A model generated the notes under the pieces. That model was given only the letters and a program-made list of their open reading frames with translations, did no database searches and was not told where the DNA came from. A program made the translations under genes and the position numbers. Shown here one piece after another: positions 46,409 to 55,805 of a DNA stretch of 64,000 bases. Source of the DNA: CAVVUF01 sp963751425 (GTDB taxonomy: Bacteria; Chloroflexota; Anaerolineae; Anaerolineales; UBA4823). The stretch lies in NCBI GenBank assembly GCA_963751425.1, contig CAVVUF010000002.1:1612001-1676000 (forward strand). The letters are read 5' to 3'. Every line of letters starts with the position of its first letter. Within the stretch, counting starts at the first letter, position 1.

Positions 46409-46861
46409 GTGCACGAAATCTTGCTTGCTTTACATAATGTTGTCCGTTGGTTGGTGGTGGTCTTGGGGATCGTGGTCCTCGTGCGCGCCCTGTGGGGCTG
46501 GCTCGGGAAAAAAACCTGGGAAAAAACGGACCGCATGTTGGGGGTGGCCTTCACGTCTGCCTTCGATATGCAGATCTTATTGGGGTTCCTGCTGTATTTC
46601 TTTTCCAGCAGTTATGGTCTGAATGCTTTCCTTACTCAACCGGTGGGGCAGGTGCTAGGGAACGAGACCACGCGGCTGTTTGCTATAGAGCATCCTTTGA
46701 TCATGGTCCTGGCCGTCGTCTTTGCCCACCTGGGGAGCCTGCTGCCCAAGAAAGCCAAGGACGATCAAACCCGTCATAAGCAAGCCGCAATCTGCTTCGG
46801 ACTGGCGATCCTCTTAACCCTGGCAGCCATGCCCTGGGCCAGGCCGCTTTTCCCAGGGTAA
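46409..46861 (+). CDS. Four-helix membrane protein, possibly cytochrome-b-like
   Basis: 150 residues from GTG 46409. Four hydrophobic spans: VVRWLVVVLGIVVLVRALWG, MQILLGFLLYFFSS, HPLIMVLAVVFAHLGSLL, AAICFGLAILLTLAAM. Conserved-looking His residues lie near helix ends (LHNVVRW, IEHPL, AHLGS), a pattern of heme-binding or quinone-associated small membrane proteins, but I cannot confirm heme ligation. Convergent with the Crp/Fnr gene. Confidence 0.65.
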   Translation: MHEILLALHNVVRWLVVVLGIVVLVRALWGWLGKKTWEKTDRMLGVAFTSAFDMQILLGFLLYFFSSSYGLNAFLTQPVGQVLGNETTRLFAIEHPLIMVLAVVFAHLGSLLPKKAKDDQTRHKQAAICFGLAILLTLAAMPWARPLFPG

Positions 46862-46866
46862 GCGGC

Positions 46867-47537
46867 TTACCCTTTCACGCTGTTAGCCAGCTCTTCCAGC
46901 CGAGGGCGGTCAATCAGGCTGAATTCGGTGCGAGTGATATCAATCAGCCCATCACTGGCGAAGCGGTGTAAAAAGCGGCATACCATCTCGCGCGTTGAGC
47001 CAACCCGGGCGGCCATTTCATCCAACGTCAGGTCACGCGAGATCGGCCCGGATTTCTTTTCGTCAGATTGTTCGAGCAGAAAACTCGCCAAACGCCCAGC
47101 CACTGATTGAAAAGCTAATTTCTCGACGATATCGCTGGCGAGCAGCACCCTCCCCATAACCTTTTGAGCCAGCTCCCAGGCTAGCCGCCCATCTTTGAGC
47201 AAAAAGGGGAGCATCATTTGGCGTGACCAGAGCAGCAGCTCGCAGTCCAGTTCAGCTAGCAGCCCAGCCGGCATGGGAACATTTTCGATGAAAAAAGCCG
47301 GCCCCCAAAATACCTCTCCTGCTCCAATGGTCGTTAGCACCAGACTGCGACCTTCATAGGATTCTTTTACGGCAGTCACTTTGCCTGATTGGATTAAAAG
47401 AGATAAGGCCAGGCTTCATCCGAAAGGACGATAAATTCTCCAGCCGAGTAATGCCGGGTGAGGGCGCGGCTGGCCAACTGCTGTCGTTCTGTCGGGGGAA
47501 GCGATGCAAAGAGCGAAATTTTTCCAAGAGGATCCAT
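46867..47537 (-). CDS. Crp/Fnr-family transcriptional regulator (one frameshift)
   Basis: About 222 residues. ATG 47537 is preceded by GGAG; N-terminal MDPLGKISLFASLPPTERQQ and HYSAGEFIVLSDEAWPYLF are the cyclic-nucleotide-binding-like fold; one T missing in TCTTTTAATCC near 47395 gives a stop, after which LIQSGKVTAVKESYEGRSLV continues. C-terminal winged helix: RDLTLDEMAARVGSTREMV, CRFLHRFASDGLIDI. No 4Fe-4S Cys set as in Fnr, so a Crp- or DNR-like sensor. Divergent from the lipoprotein gene at 47602 and may regulate it. Confidence 0.85.
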
Positions 47538-47601
47538 TTTCTCCATCCGTATTTGCCTTTTGTCAAAGACTTTTAAGCTGGCTTGCGCTATATTTCACGA
47601 T

Positions 47602-48021
47602 ATGAATAGATCTGCGCTTCTCTTAATCCTGTTCCTGATCTTGTTTTGTTCTGCCTGCCAGGCGGAAGGGACTGTTTGCCCGGAGGTCACAGGAACCCCG
47701 CAGTACTTGGACGCGTTACCCGAAATGGGTCTAGGCCTAGGTCCTCTACAGCCAACTCCGACCCCTGCCTGGGTAACAATTGGCAGGAAGAACATACTTG
47801 TAGATAAGATCGTGGAAGGTCCCTTGTGCAACGACTCCTGGTGGGGGATGGTGTACGTTGGTTGCGATGTCCAGGTATTACGCTGGCAGGAAAATCCGCT
47901 TTTCTTTAAGGATTGCAGCTTGAACATTGAGCCGGGTACAGTGGTGTATGTAGCAGATCATAACAACTCAGCCTATTATAACGGCTGTTCCTGTCATACG
48001 GGCGAAGTGGCTGCCCCATAA
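47602..48021 (+). CDS. Small lipoprotein, Cys-rich
   Basis: 139 residues from ATG 47602. Signal peptide with lipobox LFCSAC (Cys19), a short Thr/Pro segment (LQPTPTPAWV), then ILVDKIVEGPLCNDSWWGMV and DCSLNIEPGTVVYVADHNNS, with several Cys (CQAEGTVC, LCND, YVGCD, DCS, GCSC). Probably disulfide-linked or metal-associated outside the membrane. No family recognised. 15 nt ahead of the next membrane gene. Confidence 0.7.
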   Translation: MNRSALLLILFLILFCSACQAEGTVCPEVTGTPQYLDALPEMGLGLGPLQPTPTPAWVTIGRKNILVDKIVEGPLCNDSWWGMVYVGCDVQVLRWQENPLFFKDCSLNIEPGTVVYVADHNNSAYYNGCSCHTGEVAAP

Positions 48022-48036
48022 TTTTCGGAGGGAAAA

Positions 48037-48831
48037 ATGAAAAATAAGAATTATCTCGGAGGTTTCCTGGCTGTAATTGCGGCGCTGATGGGCATCTTCG
48101 GTCACATTTACTTATTCCTGACCTGGTATCGCATCGGTATGTCAGCCGATTCGGCGGAGCCGGGGTGCGAAATCTTGCTGAAGTATATCCATCCGGCACT
48201 CTCGGACCTGGGCATCTTGGGCGGGGCGTTCTTTGCGGTGAGTGCCTATGGTTTCTTCACCCGTAAGAATTGGGCTTTTGCCCTATCCGTAATCGGGATT
48301 ATCCTGGCGCTGCTGAGCACCTGGTTTATCAACGTGCCCTACATGGCCGCTCACCTGCCTCCAGTATACTTTCCGCTGTTTTGGCCCTACCTGCTGCTCT
48401 ACTTCCTGTTTATGCGCAGCGTGGGAGGCATCCCCTGGAAAACCACTTTACTGGCACTGCTGACTGGCATGGCCTATATTTTTTGCTTTATGAACGGCGT
48501 TTCCAGCACCAGCCGGATCATCACGCACGGCGACCCGATCTTTGTCCTGGTCGAGCGCCTGCACTGGGTATCTTCGATTGCCCTGGGGGTGATCACTGCT
48601 GGAATCTTGTTGAAACCTCACGAATGGATGCGTGTGACCGGCCTGGTTGCTGTCGTCGTGGAGCTGGCGGTGGGCATCCCGCTAGCAGTCGTCACCGCCC
48701 AGCAGCTAGGCAGGTTCTCCCTGTTTGCCCTGGCACCGATTTCCTGCGTGATCTTATTGGTGCTGCTGGTATGGCCTGGGGTTTGGGAGAAGCTGACCGG
48801 CCTGGGGAACGAAACTGGCTATTCATCCTGA
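48037..48831 (+). CDS. Multi-span membrane protein, unknown
   Basis: 264 residues with about seven hydrophobic spans: GGFLAVIAALMGIFGHIYLF, ILGGAFFAVSAYGFF, WAFALSVIGIILALLSTWFI, YLLLYFLFMRS, LLALLTGMAYIFCFMNG, WVSSIALGVITAGILL, LFALAPISCVILLVLLVWPG. Spaced 15 nt after the lipoprotein gene, so likely co-transcribed; GGAGGG precedes the ATG. Not assigned to a transporter family by me. Confidence 0.65.
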   Translation: MKNKNYLGGFLAVIAALMGIFGHIYLFLTWYRIGMSADSAEPGCEILLKYIHPALSDLGILGGAFFAVSAYGFFTRKNWAFALSVIGIILALLSTWFINVPYMAAHLPPVYFPLFWPYLLLYFLFMRSVGGIPWKTTLLALLTGMAYIFCFMNGVSSTSRIITHGDPIFVLVERLHWVSSIALGVITAGILLKPHEWMRVTGLVAVVVELAVGIPLAVVTAQQLGRFSLFALAPISCVILLVLLVWPGVWEKLTGLGNETGYSS

Positions 48832-48879
48832 TGGCAATCACCTTTTTCGGTTTTGCGATCTACGCATAAATTATACAAT

Positions 48880-48900
48880 ATATTGACATAATATCAATAT
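48880..48900 (+). promoter_or_regulatory. Operator dyad over the MFS gene -35
   Basis: ATATTGA (48880-48886) and TCAATAT (48894-48900) are a perfect 7-bp dyad with a 7-bp centre, lying across the -35 hexamer. Expected for a repressor of an efflux gene. Confidence 0.55.
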
Positions 48901-48911
48901 GGGCGTATAAT
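48883..48911 (+). promoter_or_regulatory. Consensus sigma-70 promoter of the MFS gene
   Basis: TTGACA (48883-48888), 17 bp, TATAAT (48906-48911): both hexamers and spacing are canonical. The gene starts 31 nt later. Confidence 0.8.
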
Positions 48912-48942
48912 CTCCTGGTTCCATAGAATTGAAGGAGTTTAT

Positions 48943-50226
48943 ATGCGAAAAAGTAACCTGTTCTCTATCTTCCTGGTCGTCTTCATCGACCTGCTTGGTT
49001 TTGGCTTGATTTTGCCGCTGTTGCCGTACTATGCGGAGCAGTACGGCGCCACACCGCTCATCGTAGGATTGCTAACCGCTTCTTACGCCGCGGCGCAGTT
49101 GATCGGTGCACCGCTCTTGGGGCGGCTTTCGGACCGCGTGGGGCGAAAACCGGTTTTGCTGGTGAGCATCGCCGGCACGCTGGTGGGCTTTATGCTGCTG
49201 GGATTAGCGGATCCCCTGGGCAAGGCATTGGCTAGCTGGATTGGTATTTCTCCCAACCTGGGTGTTTTGCTGGTGCTCTTTTTCAGCCGCATCCTGGATG
49301 GGCTTACGGGTGGGAATATTACTGTCGCCCAGGCGTATATCACGGATGTCACCGATGCATCCAACCGCGCCAAAGGTTTGGGGTTGATCGGGGCGGCTTT
49401 TGGCTTGGGCTTTATCCTCGGCCCTGTGACGGGCGGCCTGCTTAGCACCTATGGATACGGGGTGCCGGCTTTCGTCGCGGCTGGACTGGCGGCAATTAAT
49501 TTCCTTTCGGTAGCTTTCTTCCTGCCTGAGTCCTTGACGCCTGAGGTGCGCGCCCAGCGACTGGCTGCCCAGGTTCAAAGACCGCCATTCACGCTGGAAG
49601 CGCTGTGGTGTGCTCTCAATCGCCCGCGTGTCGGTCCGCTCCTGCACATCCGCTTCTTCTACGGTCTGGCTTTCGCCGTTTTCCAGTCGGTCTTTGCCCT
49701 GTATGCCCAATACCGGCTTGGTTTGGATGCAAAACAGACCGGGTTCGTCCTGGCTTATGTAGGGTTTCTCTCCGTGTTGGTGCAAGGTGTGGGGGTGGGA
49801 CGCCTGGCGAAGCGTTTTTCGGAAACAAAGCTGATCTTCAGCGGCACGATCATCATGGGGCTGTCTCTCCTGGGTTGGGCGCTTGCGCCGAGCCTGTGGG
49901 TGCTGCTGGTCTTGCTCATGCCGCTTTCGTTGTCCGGCGGCGTGTTGAATACAGTCTTGAGCAGTGCGCTGACCAAGTCGGTTTATCCGGAAGAGATCGG
50001 CGGCACGCTGGGGTTGGCATCTTCCGTCGAGAGCACCACGCGGGTGATCGCGCCTTCGGTAGGTGGCTACTTGCTGGGGCAGTTTGGCGCCTGGGCTCCG
50101 GGCATCTTTGCTGCTGTCCTGATGGGCTGGGTGGTCACTTTTACCTACCGGCGGCTGGTGGTCAACCCTGATCCGCCTCTGGGTCCAAGGACGCCGGTTG
50201 GAGTTGGGAAAGTACCGGCTGGATAA
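48943..50226 (+). CDS. MFS drug/metabolite exporter, TetA/MdtG-like
   Basis: 427 residues, ~12 helices; GAAGGAG ahead of ATG 48943. FLVVFIDLLGFGLILPLLPY, the loop 2-3 signature GRLSDRVGRKPVLLVS, and the drug:H+ antiporter-1 helix 5 motif in LGFILGPVTGGLL place it in DHA1. C-terminal half is intact (GVLNTVLSSALTKSVYPEEI). Expected to export a hydrophobic compound at the inner membrane; substrate unknown. Controlled by a consensus promoter with a dyad, so probably repressed until induced. Confidence 0.9.
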   Translation: MRKSNLFSIFLVVFIDLLGFGLILPLLPYYAEQYGATPLIVGLLTASYAAAQLIGAPLLGRLSDRVGRKPVLLVSIAGTLVGFMLLGLADPLGKALASWIGISPNLGVLLVLFFSRILDGLTGGNITVAQAYITDVTDASNRAKGLGLIGAAFGLGFILGPVTGGLLSTYGYGVPAFVAAGLAAINFLSVAFFLPESLTPEVRAQRLAAQVQRPPFTLEALWCALNRPRVGPLLHIRFFYGLAFAVFQSVFALYAQYRLGLDAKQTGFVLAYVGFLSVLVQGVGVGRLAKRFSETKLIFSGTIIMGLSLLGWALAPSLWVLLVLLMPLSLSGGVLNTVLSSALTKSVYPEEIGGTLGLASSVESTTRVIAPSVGGYLLGQFGAWAPGIFAAVLMGWVVTFTYRRLVVNPDPPLGPRTPVGVGKVPAG

Positions 50227-50245
50227 GCGGTTTGTTGGGAATTTA

Positions 50246-50284
50246 CAGCCCTGGGTATAAATAGCCCAGGGCTGTTCTTTTTTT
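50246..50284 (+). terminator. Rho-independent terminator of the MFS gene
   Basis: CAGCCCTGGG (50246-50255) and CCCAGGGCTG (50265-50274) form a perfect 10-bp stem with a 9-nt loop, followed by TTCTTTTTTTT. Confidence 0.85.
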
Positions 50285-50377
50285 TAGACCAGCCAGGTCC
50301 AGCAAGAGGAAGGCATCGATTTCATTCAAGGTATAATTTCTTATGATCGAAAGCGCGCCTGTTATTGAGGAGATATT

Positions 50378-52351
50378 ATGAAAGCTCTAAAGTGGAACCG
50401 GTTATTCCCTATTTTAATACTGGGTGTATGCCTGGTTGGTACGGCTTGCGGGCAAACCGCTACCCAGGTTTCGCCTGCCGCTGATACGCCTATTGCGGAA
50501 AAACCTTCTCCTTCTCCAATACCAGGACTGGCAGAGGATGAGATAGAAAAAGCACTGTACCAGGATCCTTCGCAGCCGGTTGAAGCGAGGGTGGAGGACT
50601 TGTTGGGCCGCATGACCCTGGATGAGAAGCTGGGGCAGATGGCACAGGTGGAAAAGAACTCAATGCCAGCCTTTGATGTCGGTAATTATTTCATCGGATC
50701 GGTGCTGAGCGGCGGCGGCGGATCTCCAGAACCGAATAATGCAGAAAATTGGGTGAAGATGGTGGATGGTTATCAAGCCAGCGCCCTCTCGACCCGCCTG
50801 GGAATCCCCATACTCTATGGGGTGGATGCGGTGCATGGGCATAACAACCTTTACGGGGCGACCATATTTCCGCACAACATCGGCCTGGGGGCAGCGAACG
50901 ACCCGGCCTTGATGGAGCAGATCGGGCGGGCCACAGCCGAGGAAATGGCAGCCACGGGCGTACGCTGGAATTTTGGACCGGTCGTGGCAGTCGTTCAGGA
51001 TATCCGCTGGGGGCGAACTTATGAGGGCTACAGCGAGGATACCGCGCTAGTCACTGCGCTTTCGATGGCTTATCTCAAGGGCCTGCAAGAGACGGGCAGC
51101 GGGTTCGGTTTGAGCGATCCCCTGGCGGTGATCGGCACGCCCAAACACTACATCGGTGATGGCGCCACCACCTGGGGCAGCGCCACCACCGGCGGCTACC
51201 AGATTGACACGGGGGATATGCGTTTCGATGAGGCGGTGGTGCGGGAGTATTTCTTGCCGCCTTACCAGGCTGCCGTTACAGTGGGTGCCAGGAGCATCAT
51301 GGTGTCTTTTTCAAGCTGGAACGGCGAAAAGATGCACGGTCAGAAATATCTCTTGAGCGATGTGCTCAAAGGTGAGCTGGGCTACACGGGTTTCCTGGTT
51401 TCCGACTGGGGAGGCATAGACGCGCTTCCCGGTGATGCCTACAGTGACGTGGTTACTTCGATCAATGCCGGCCTGGATATGATTATGATCCCTTATGACT
51501 ATAAAAGCTTCCTATCGACCCTGAAGCAGGCGGTCGAGAAGGGCGACATCCCCCAGGAGCGCATCGACGATGCGGTGCGCCGGATTTTGCGCGTGAAATT
51601 TGAGCTGGGCTTGTTCGAGCAGCCCTATGCCGACCCAGCGAACCTCGCTCTGGTCGGCTCTGACGAACACCGCTCACTGGCCCGGCAGGCGGTGGCGAAA
51701 TCGCTGGTGCTGCTGAAGAACGAGAACGGGGCACTGCCGGTGGCAAAGGATACCCCGCTGATCCTGGTGGCAGGGGTTAGTGCGGACAACATCGGCAACC
51801 AGTGCGGCGGCTGGACGATCACCTGGCAGGGCGAATCGGGGAAGATCACCTCAGGCACCACGGTTTTGGAGGGCATCCAGAATGCTGTGGCAGCGGGGAG
51901 CCAGGTAGAGTTTGATCGCACCGGCGTTTTCAAAGATCTCACCAATGCCGATGGCAGCCCGTTGAAGGCGGAGGTGGGTATTGTGGTGGTGGGTGAGACC
52001 CCCTATGCAGAAGGTCAGGGCGATCAAGGGGATCTGAACCTCTCGGCGAATGATCAGCAGGTGGTGGCAAAGGTGCGCGAGCGTGTGGATAAGCTGATCG
52101 TGGTGGTGATCACGGGGCGCCCGCTGGTGCTGGGCAAAGCTTTGGAGCTGACAGATGCGCTGGTGGTCGCCTGGCTGCCGGGCACGGAGGGGGCAGGGGT
52201 GGCCGATGGGCTCTTTGGCGACACACCCTTCACTGGTAAGCTGCCTTATGCCTGGCCAGAATCCAATGAGCAGCTGCCGCTCGGGCCGGCTTATCCGGAG
52301 AGCGCGGAGAAGAGTGCCTTGTTCCCGCTGGGATATGGGTTTACCCACTAA
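50378..52351 (+). CDS. GH3 beta-glucosidase-like lipoprotein
   Basis: 657 residues in one frame. Lipobox LVGTAC (Cys25), a Pro/Ser linker, then the GH3 N-terminal barrel: LLGRMTLDEKLGQMAQVEKN, GIPILYGVDAVHGHNNL, ARSIMVSFSSWNGEKMHGQK, with nucleophile Asp343 in FLVSDWGGID. C-terminal GH3 domain: SLVLLKNENGALPVAKD, IVVVITGRPLV, ending FPLGYGFTH. Hydrolyses beta-linked glucosides or xylosides at the cell surface. GAGATATT-type ribosome region before the ATG. Single gene, bounded by the MFS terminator and the TetR promoter. Confidence 0.93.
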   Translation: MKALKWNRLFPILILGVCLVGTACGQTATQVSPAADTPIAEKPSPSPIPGLAEDEIEKALYQDPSQPVEARVEDLLGRMTLDEKLGQMAQVEKNSMPAFDVGNYFIGSVLSGGGGSPEPNNAENWVKMVDGYQASALSTRLGIPILYGVDAVHGHNNLYGATIFPHNIGLGAANDPALMEQIGRATAEEMAATGVRWNFGPVVAVVQDIRWGRTYEGYSEDTALVTALSMAYLKGLQETGSGFGLSDPLAVIGTPKHYIGDGATTWGSATTGGYQIDTGDMRFDEAVVREYFLPPYQAAVTVGARSIMVSFSSWNGEKMHGQKYLLSDVLKGELGYTGFLVSDWGGIDALPGDAYSDVVTSINAGLDMIMIPYDYKSFLSTLKQAVEKGDIPQERIDDAVRRILRVKFELGLFEQPYADPANLALVGSDEHRSLARQAVAKSLVLLKNENGALPVAKDTPLILVAGVSADNIGNQCGGWTITWQGESGKITSGTTVLEGIQNAVAAGSQVEFDRTGVFKDLTNADGSPLKAEVGIVVVGETPYAEGQGDQGDLNLSANDQQVVAKVRERVDKLIVVVITGRPLVLGKALELTDALVVAWLPGTEGAGVADGLFGDTPFTGKLPYAWPESNEQLPLGPAYPESAEKSALFPLGYGFTH

Positions 52352-52394
52352 ACAGAATTGGCTCTCACAGCAAAGAAAGTTAATAGAAGGGTTA

Positions 52395-52423
52395 TTGACA
52401 GCCCGTTGGGGTGGGTGTATAAT
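52395..52423 (+). promoter_or_regulatory. Consensus sigma-70 promoter of the TetR-export operon
   Basis: TTGACA (52395-52400), 17 bp, TATAAT (52418-52423), again fully canonical. Confidence 0.8.
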
Positions 52424-52437
52424 CCTGCGAGTTACAG

Positions 52438-52450
52438 ACCGACGGTCGGT
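52438..52450 (+). promoter_or_regulatory. TetR-type operator
   Basis: ACCGAC-G-GTCGGT, a perfect 6-bp dyad starting 15 bp after the -10, hence over the transcript start, and ending 19 bp before the regulator gene. A half site GTCGGTT recurs at 53271. Classic autoregulation geometry. Confidence 0.65.
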
Positions 52451-52469
52451 TTAACAAAGGATGATCTCT

Positions 52470-53156
52470 ATGGCCAGAGCTGCCAAAGAATCTACTTCTC
52501 GCCGCAGCGAGATCCTCGATGTGGCCCAAAAGTTGGTGTACACCAAGGGCTACGAGCAGATGACCATCCAGGACATCCTGGATGAGCTGCACATCTCCAA
52601 GGGTGCCTTCTATCATTATTTTGCCTCCAAGGGGGCGCTGTTGGAGGCGCTCATCGACCGCCTGTCAGACGAGGCGGAAAAAGTGATCCTGCCGATCTTG
52701 GATGATCCTGAGCTGCCAGCCCTTGAAAAACTGGAGCGCTTCTTCGTAGCCTCTGGACGGTGGAAGACTGCCCGGAAGGACTACCTGCTTTCCCTCTTGA
52801 AGGTATGGTATGCGGACGAGAATGCCATCGTACGCGAGAAAATGTTCAAGATGATGATCAAGCGCTTTGCCCCATTGCTTGCCAGCGTCATCCAGCAGGG
52901 CATCCGAGAAGGTTCCATGCATACGGATTATCCCGAGCCTATCTCAGAAGCTGCCTTCTACATGCTGAACAGCATGGGAGATACCTTCATAGAGCCGTTG
53001 ATGAAGGAAAAGTTGGAGCCGAGGTGATATTCTACATGTTGAGAATGCTTTTGCAGCGTATACCGATACTTTGGAGCGTATTCTTGGCACACCCAGCGGA
53101 ACTTTGCATCTCATGGATCGGGAAACGCTGGAGGAGTGGTTTCCGCCTCCGTAAGA
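52470..53156 (+). CDS. TetR-family regulator (two frameshifts)
   Basis: ATG 52470 is favoured over 52461 because AAAGGA then has normal spacing. N-terminal HTH: RRSEILDVAQKLVYTKGYEQ, MTIQDILDELHISKGAFYHYF; then a helical ligand domain (LEKLERFFVASGRWKTARKD, MKMMIKRFAPLLASVIQQGI). As read it stops at KEKLEPR, but adding one base each near 53020 (CCGAGGTG) and 53043 (TTGAGAATG) continues the protein as VIFYML, ENAFAAYTDTLERILGTPSG, LMDRETLEEWFPPP to 53156. Probably represses the export operon that follows. Confidence 0.85.
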
Positions 53157-53164
53157 ACATAAAA

Positions 53165-53240
53165 AATCCGCTAATCAACGCCAATCTTTGCCAATGGATC
53201 AAAGATGTCGTGCAAAATTGGCGGAGATTAGCTTGTGGGA
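53165..53240. repeat. Inverted pair of GATTAGCGGATT-type words
   Basis: ATCCGCTAATCAACGCCAATC faces ATTGGCGGAGATTAGC across about 25 nt. The same words occur at 4893, 17695 and 18698 attached to other dispersed repeats. Confidence 0.5.
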
Positions 53241-53295
53241 TTGGTTTGTATTTTGTAATAGATTTTTAAAGTCGGTTGAGAAAGGAGAAAGCAAA

Positions 53296-54525
53296 ATGAA
53301 ATTATACTTACGTCTTGCCTGGCGCAACGTCTGGCGCCACCGCCGGCGAACACTGCTCATCATTATTGCCATGGGCTTAACCCTGTCTATGATGATGATG
53401 TACGATGGGCTGGTAACAGGGTTCAACCAGGCGATTTATGGGAACGCCATCAAGGTGTTGGGGGGGAACATCCAGGTGCATGCCCCGGGGTATGAGGCAG
53501 AAACCGGCCAGACTCCCCTGCTGCCGCTACCAGATGACAGCGCAGTCGTGAAGGCCGCAGAGGCAGACCCCCGTGTGGAAGCCGCCCTGCGCCGAATCAT
53601 TACCGGCGGCTTGGTAACCAGCCCGGAAGGGGCTTTTGGGGTGAGCATCCTTGGCATCGAGCCGGATGTAGAAGCACAAACGAACCTGGCTGCCAAGAAT
53701 ATTGTGGCAGGGCGGTTCTTACAAACGGGAGATGCTGACAATGTCTTGATCGGCAAAGGGCTGGCAGATGCCATGGGCGTGCAAGTTGGTGACCGTATCT
53801 CTGTTGCGGGGCGCGCTGCTCACCAGCAGATGCGCAACCGCACCATGACCGTTGTCGGCGTCTTTGACCTGGGGATCCCCGATATCGAAAAACAGATGGT
53901 GTATATCTCGCTGCCCGAAGCCCAGGACCTGTATAACCTGACCGGGCAGTCCACCGAGGTTTCGATCGTCCTCAAACAGATTGGGGAGGAAAAATCGGTG
54001 ATCACCGGCCTTAAGACGGGGCTACCCGACTACGAGATGAAATCGTATGATGAAAGTTATCCCGAGCTGGCCCAGGCGCTCACCACCAAGGGCACCGCGA
54101 TGACCGTATTCAGCATTGTCATCATGATCATCGCGGCGATCGGCATTTTGAACTTGCTGCTGATGGCGGTTTACGAGCGCACCCGCGAGATCGGCGTGCT
54201 GGGAGCGATAGGCTTCAAGCCAAGGCAGATCTCCCTGCTGTTTATCCTCGAAGGCGCTCTGATCGGGTTGGTGGGCGTAGCAGCCGGGATCGTGATGGGG
54301 CTGGCATTTAACGGCATGCTCAGGGCAGTGGGTTTGGATTTCACTGCCTTCTCTGGCATGACCAGCTATACCGCCTTGATCACCGGGAAAGTTTATCCGA
54401 GCTGGGGCATGGAGAAGGTGATCGGGCGCGGCCTGTTGATGGCAGGTATCGCTGCCCTGGCAGCCGTCTTCCCTGCCCGCGTAGCAGCCGGGCATGACCC
54501 TGCCCGGGCGCTGCATTTTGTGTGA
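53296..54525 (+). CDS. ABC transporter permease, MacB/LolC type (1)
   Basis: 409 residues; AAAGGAG before ATG 53296. Typical layout: helix 1 RTLLIIIAMGLTLSMMMM, a ~230-residue periplasmic MacB_PCD domain (VEAQTNLAAKNIVAGRFLQT, VLIGKGLADAMGVQVGD), then three FtsX helices (AMTVFSIVIMIIAAIGILNL, with ERTREIGVLGAIGFKPRQI, LFILEGALIGLVGVAAGIVM). Exports a lipid, peptide or drug, or extracts membrane-anchored substrates. Eight nt from the second permease gene. Confidence 0.9.
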   Translation: MKLYLRLAWRNVWRHRRRTLLIIIAMGLTLSMMMMYDGLVTGFNQAIYGNAIKVLGGNIQVHAPGYEAETGQTPLLPLPDDSAVVKAAEADPRVEAALRRIITGGLVTSPEGAFGVSILGIEPDVEAQTNLAAKNIVAGRFLQTGDADNVLIGKGLADAMGVQVGDRISVAGRAAHQQMRNRTMTVVGVFDLGIPDIEKQMVYISLPEAQDLYNLTGQSTEVSIVLKQIGEEKSVITGLKTGLPDYEMKSYDESYPELAQALTTKGTAMTVFSIVIMIIAAIGILNLLLMAVYERTREIGVLGAIGFKPRQISLLFILEGALIGLVGVAAGIVMGLAFNGMLRAVGLDFTAFSGMTSYTALITGKVYPSWGMEKVIGRGLLMAGIAALAAVFPARVAAGHDPARALHFV

Positions 54526-54533
54526 GGTGTACA

Positions 54534-55753
54534 ATGATCCAAATTATTCGAATGGCCTGGCGTGACCTGGGGCGCAACCGCCGCCGCTCTTTCCTTTCAG
54601 CGTTGGCGGTGGGGTTAGCATTGATGCTGCTGCTCTTCCTGGCGGCTTTTATTCAAGGGGAAATGAAAGCGTCGATCGATACTTCCATCCGCCTGATAAG
54701 CGGGCATCTCCAGGTGCGCGCCAATACTTATGACGAAGTGAAAACCAGCTTGAAATGGGCTGACCTGGTGGAAAATCCTCAGCAGATCGCTGCCCAGATC
54801 GCAGCTTTGGAACCAGTTCAGGTAGCCTCCCCGCGCCTGTATGCCAGCGGGATCGTGGCTGTGGGAGATGAAACCACCGGCGTGCGGGTGATCGGTATTA
54901 GACCCTGCCTCTGAAGCCAGCCTACCTTACAAAGATGGGCTTTTGGAAGGGAATTTCCTGAATCGCGGATGACCGGGAGGGAGTTTTGCTCGGCAAGGCG
55001 CTGGTGGAAAAGCTGGGATTGAAAGTCGGCGACCCAATCAGCCTGTCGGTCAACAACGCCAATGGTGATGTGTCGGAGCAAACTTTTACACTGCGAGGTA
55101 TTTTCTCCACGGGGACTTACGCCTTCGACAGCGCAAACGCCCTCCTGCCGCTGGCGAAAGCCCAGGCGATTACTGGAGCAGAAAACCATGCCAGCACGAT
55201 CTTTATCCTGCTGAAGGATATGAATCAGATCGATGCGGTGGTGCCTGCGCTGCAGTCCTCGCAGTTGAAGGTCCTGACCTGGAAGAATATGAACGAGCTG
55301 CTGCTACAGGTGGAACAGCTTGCCAATTCTTACATGGTATTCTTTTATTTGATCGTGCTGGGCATTTCTGCCACGGTGGTGGTCAACACCTTGATCATGT
55401 CGGTCTTCGAACGGACGCGCGAGATTGGCATCTTGACTGCTATTGGCATGCGCAGCCGCCGGATCATGGGGATGTTCCTGGCGGAATCGACCCTGCTGGC
55501 AGTGGGCGGCATCGTCATGGGTTTGATCCTGGGGATCATCTTATCAACCTGGCTGGGGCAGGTTGGCTTCCCGGTTGGGCAGATGAAGATCACTGGCTTT
55601 GTGATTGGAGACCGTATTTACCCAGTGCTGACCCTCAAAGACAGCGTCAACTTAAGCTTGCTGGCGTTGATCATCACCCTGCTGGCGGGGATCTATCCTG
55701 CCTGGCTGGCGTCTCATATGGAACCCGTCGAAGCACTGCGCGGCGGAAAATGA
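54534..55753 (+). CDS. ABC transporter permease, MacB/LolE type (2) (two frameshifts)
   Basis: ATG 54534. IQIIRMAWRDLGRNRRRSFL, helix 1 AVGLALMLLLFLAAFIQG, periplasmic domain to VRVIGI, then one extra A near 54902 (GGTATTAGACC) and one extra G near 54967 (CGCGGATGACC) interrupt PASEASLPYKDGLLEGNFLN and DDREGVLLGKALVEKLGLKV. The rest is intact: FYLIVLGISATVVVNTLIMS, ERTREIGILTAIGMRSRRIM, AVGGIVMGLILGIILSTWLG, ending EPVEALRGGK. Forms a heterodimer with the preceding permease (inference). Confidence 0.87.
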
Positions 55754-55761
55754 AACCTGTA

Positions 55762-55784
55762 AGGACAAACTAACAGTTTGTCCT
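55762..55784 (+). repeat. Perfect hairpin between permease and ATPase genes
   Basis: AGGACAAACT-AAC-AGTTTGTCCT, a 10-bp perfect palindrome followed by AAAAGAAG. Within an operon; could stabilise or process the transcript. No T-run. Confidence 0.55.
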
Positions 55785-55805
55785 AAAAGAAGATAGGAGA
55801 TTACG

